Below are positions 13,663 through 14,096 of a stretch of 14,096 nucleotides of DNA, piece by piece (position 1 is the stretch's first letter; each line of letters opens with the position of its first letter). The notes under the pieces were generated by a model. That model worked only from the letters and a program-made list of their open reading frames with translations, made no database searches and was not told the origin of the DNA. Location: contig CAADVN010000204.1 in the NCBI GenBank assembly GCA_900752445.1, positions 1 to 14,096 of the forward strand, given 5' to 3'. Source of the stretch: an uncultured Oscillospiraceae bacterium. GTDB lineage: Bacteria > Bacillota > Clostridia > Oscillospirales > Oscillospiraceae. The position numbers and the translations under genes were made by a program.

Positions 13663-14096
13663 TCAGACAAATTTTACAAATGGATTCCCGCGCAGCTCCT
13701 CAACACTGCGCGTGGGCTGCCTGCTGCCGCCCAGTTGTGTTATCACTATGTCGAGCGGGCGCCCGGCCAGCTTGGAGGCCGCAGCCCTCACCGCGCCCAG
13801 CACCTCCGGCGTGTTCAGCCGCGCCGCAGCAAAGCCGCTCGAGAAGGTGAGGTGCAGGCTGCCGCCGTCGAATTCGGCCGTCACCATGCCGCTGTCCTCC
13901 AGCGAGCGTATCACGCCCGACTTGAGCTCGCCCGAGAGCGCCGCCACGACCTCAGCCCACTTCGGCGCGCCGAGCGGAGCAGCCTTCGGCTCGGGCTCCG
14001 GCGCATTGTCGGGCCTGTCCGGCGGCCCCGGTTCGGGCTCGTAGTATATGCCCACGGGCTCCGGTGCGGGCGCGGGGTCGTGCCTTAAGTACCAGC
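13663..14096 (-). CDS. dnaX: DNA polymerase III subunit gamma/tau, C-terminal part (5' end outside window)
   Basis: The frame is open from the window edge, giving 143 visible residues before the TGA at 13663-13665. The visible part begins with a Pro/Glu/Ala-rich linker, then a compact alpha/beta domain starting at PKWAEVVAALSG and ending GNPFVKFV. This layout resembles the C-terminal part of clostridial DnaX after its proline-rich linker, and the position 16 bp before ybaB is the conserved one. The AAA+ ATPase domain lies beyond the window, so the identification rests on context and tail shape. In the full enzyme the protein is the clamp-loader subunit of the replicase. Confidence 0.7.
   Translation of the reverse strand, partial: WYLRHDPAPAPEPVGIYYEPEPGPPDRPDNAPEPEPKAAPLGAPKWAEVVAALSGELKSGVIRSLEDSGMVTAEFDGGSLHLTFSSGFAAARLNTPEVLGAVRAAASKLAGRPLDIVITQLGGSRQPTRSVEELRGNPFVKFV

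Noticed and set aside
13647..13670. TTG start for YbaB adding eight residues
   Set aside because: It would overlap the upstream gene and lacks a ribosome binding site; YbaB homologues of this type begin at the MAKGG methionine.

Overview
The window is about 14.1 kb of GC-rich bacterial DNA, probably from an anaerobic Clostridia (Firmicutes) genome of the Oscillospirales type. I infer this from the dnaX-ybaB order with a glycine/methionine-rich YbaB N-terminus, the anaerobic iron-sulfur/siroheme enzyme, purine-rich Shine-Dalgarno sites, frequent in-frame ATA isoleucine codons despite high GC, and short AT-rich intergenic regions. Species cannot be set from the sequence alone. I see no tRNA, rRNA, CRISPR array, insertion sequence or phage gene.

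Left block, + strand (1-2673): a Gfo/Idh/MocA-type sugar dehydrogenase, a DeoC-type class I aldolase and a TauE/SafE-family permease. They are tightly spaced and look like one operon that oxidises and cleaves a sugar or sugar-phosphate-like substrate and moves an anion across the membrane. The operon may start upstream of the window. It ends at a GC-rich hairpin (2681-2715) that also lies behind the converging operon.

Sulfur/redox block, - strand (6410 down to 2762): a LysR-type regulator of CysL/YeiE/CbbR appearance has its own promoter and a terminator hairpin that overlaps its stop codon. After an AT-rich promoter region with LysR-like dyads come a CoA-disulfide reductase-like flavoprotein with a C-terminal rhodanese domain, and a siroheme/4Fe-4S sulfite reductase-like protein. 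With the convergent TauE/SafE permease this is a plausible sulfite/persulfide handling locus. No AsrA, AsrB or siroheme synthesis gene is present in the window.

Envelope block, - strand (9376 down to 6500): a PlsC-like acyltransferase with an added zinc ribbon and C-terminal domain overlaps a GltS-family sodium:glutamate symporter. A small two-helix membrane protein with a zinc ribbon follows. The block has its own extended -10 promoter.

Right block, - strand (14096 down to 9577): the C-terminal end of a probable DNA polymerase III gamma/tau subunit and the nucleoid protein YbaB/EbfC are followed by a strong hairpin. A heterodimeric ABC exporter comes next: one subunit with a degenerate ATP site, one with a catalytic site, joined by a 4-bp ATGA overlap. 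It ends at an 11-bp-stem terminator. All genes from 14096 to 2762 read leftwards; only the first three read rightwards. No gap between genes exceeds 200 bp.
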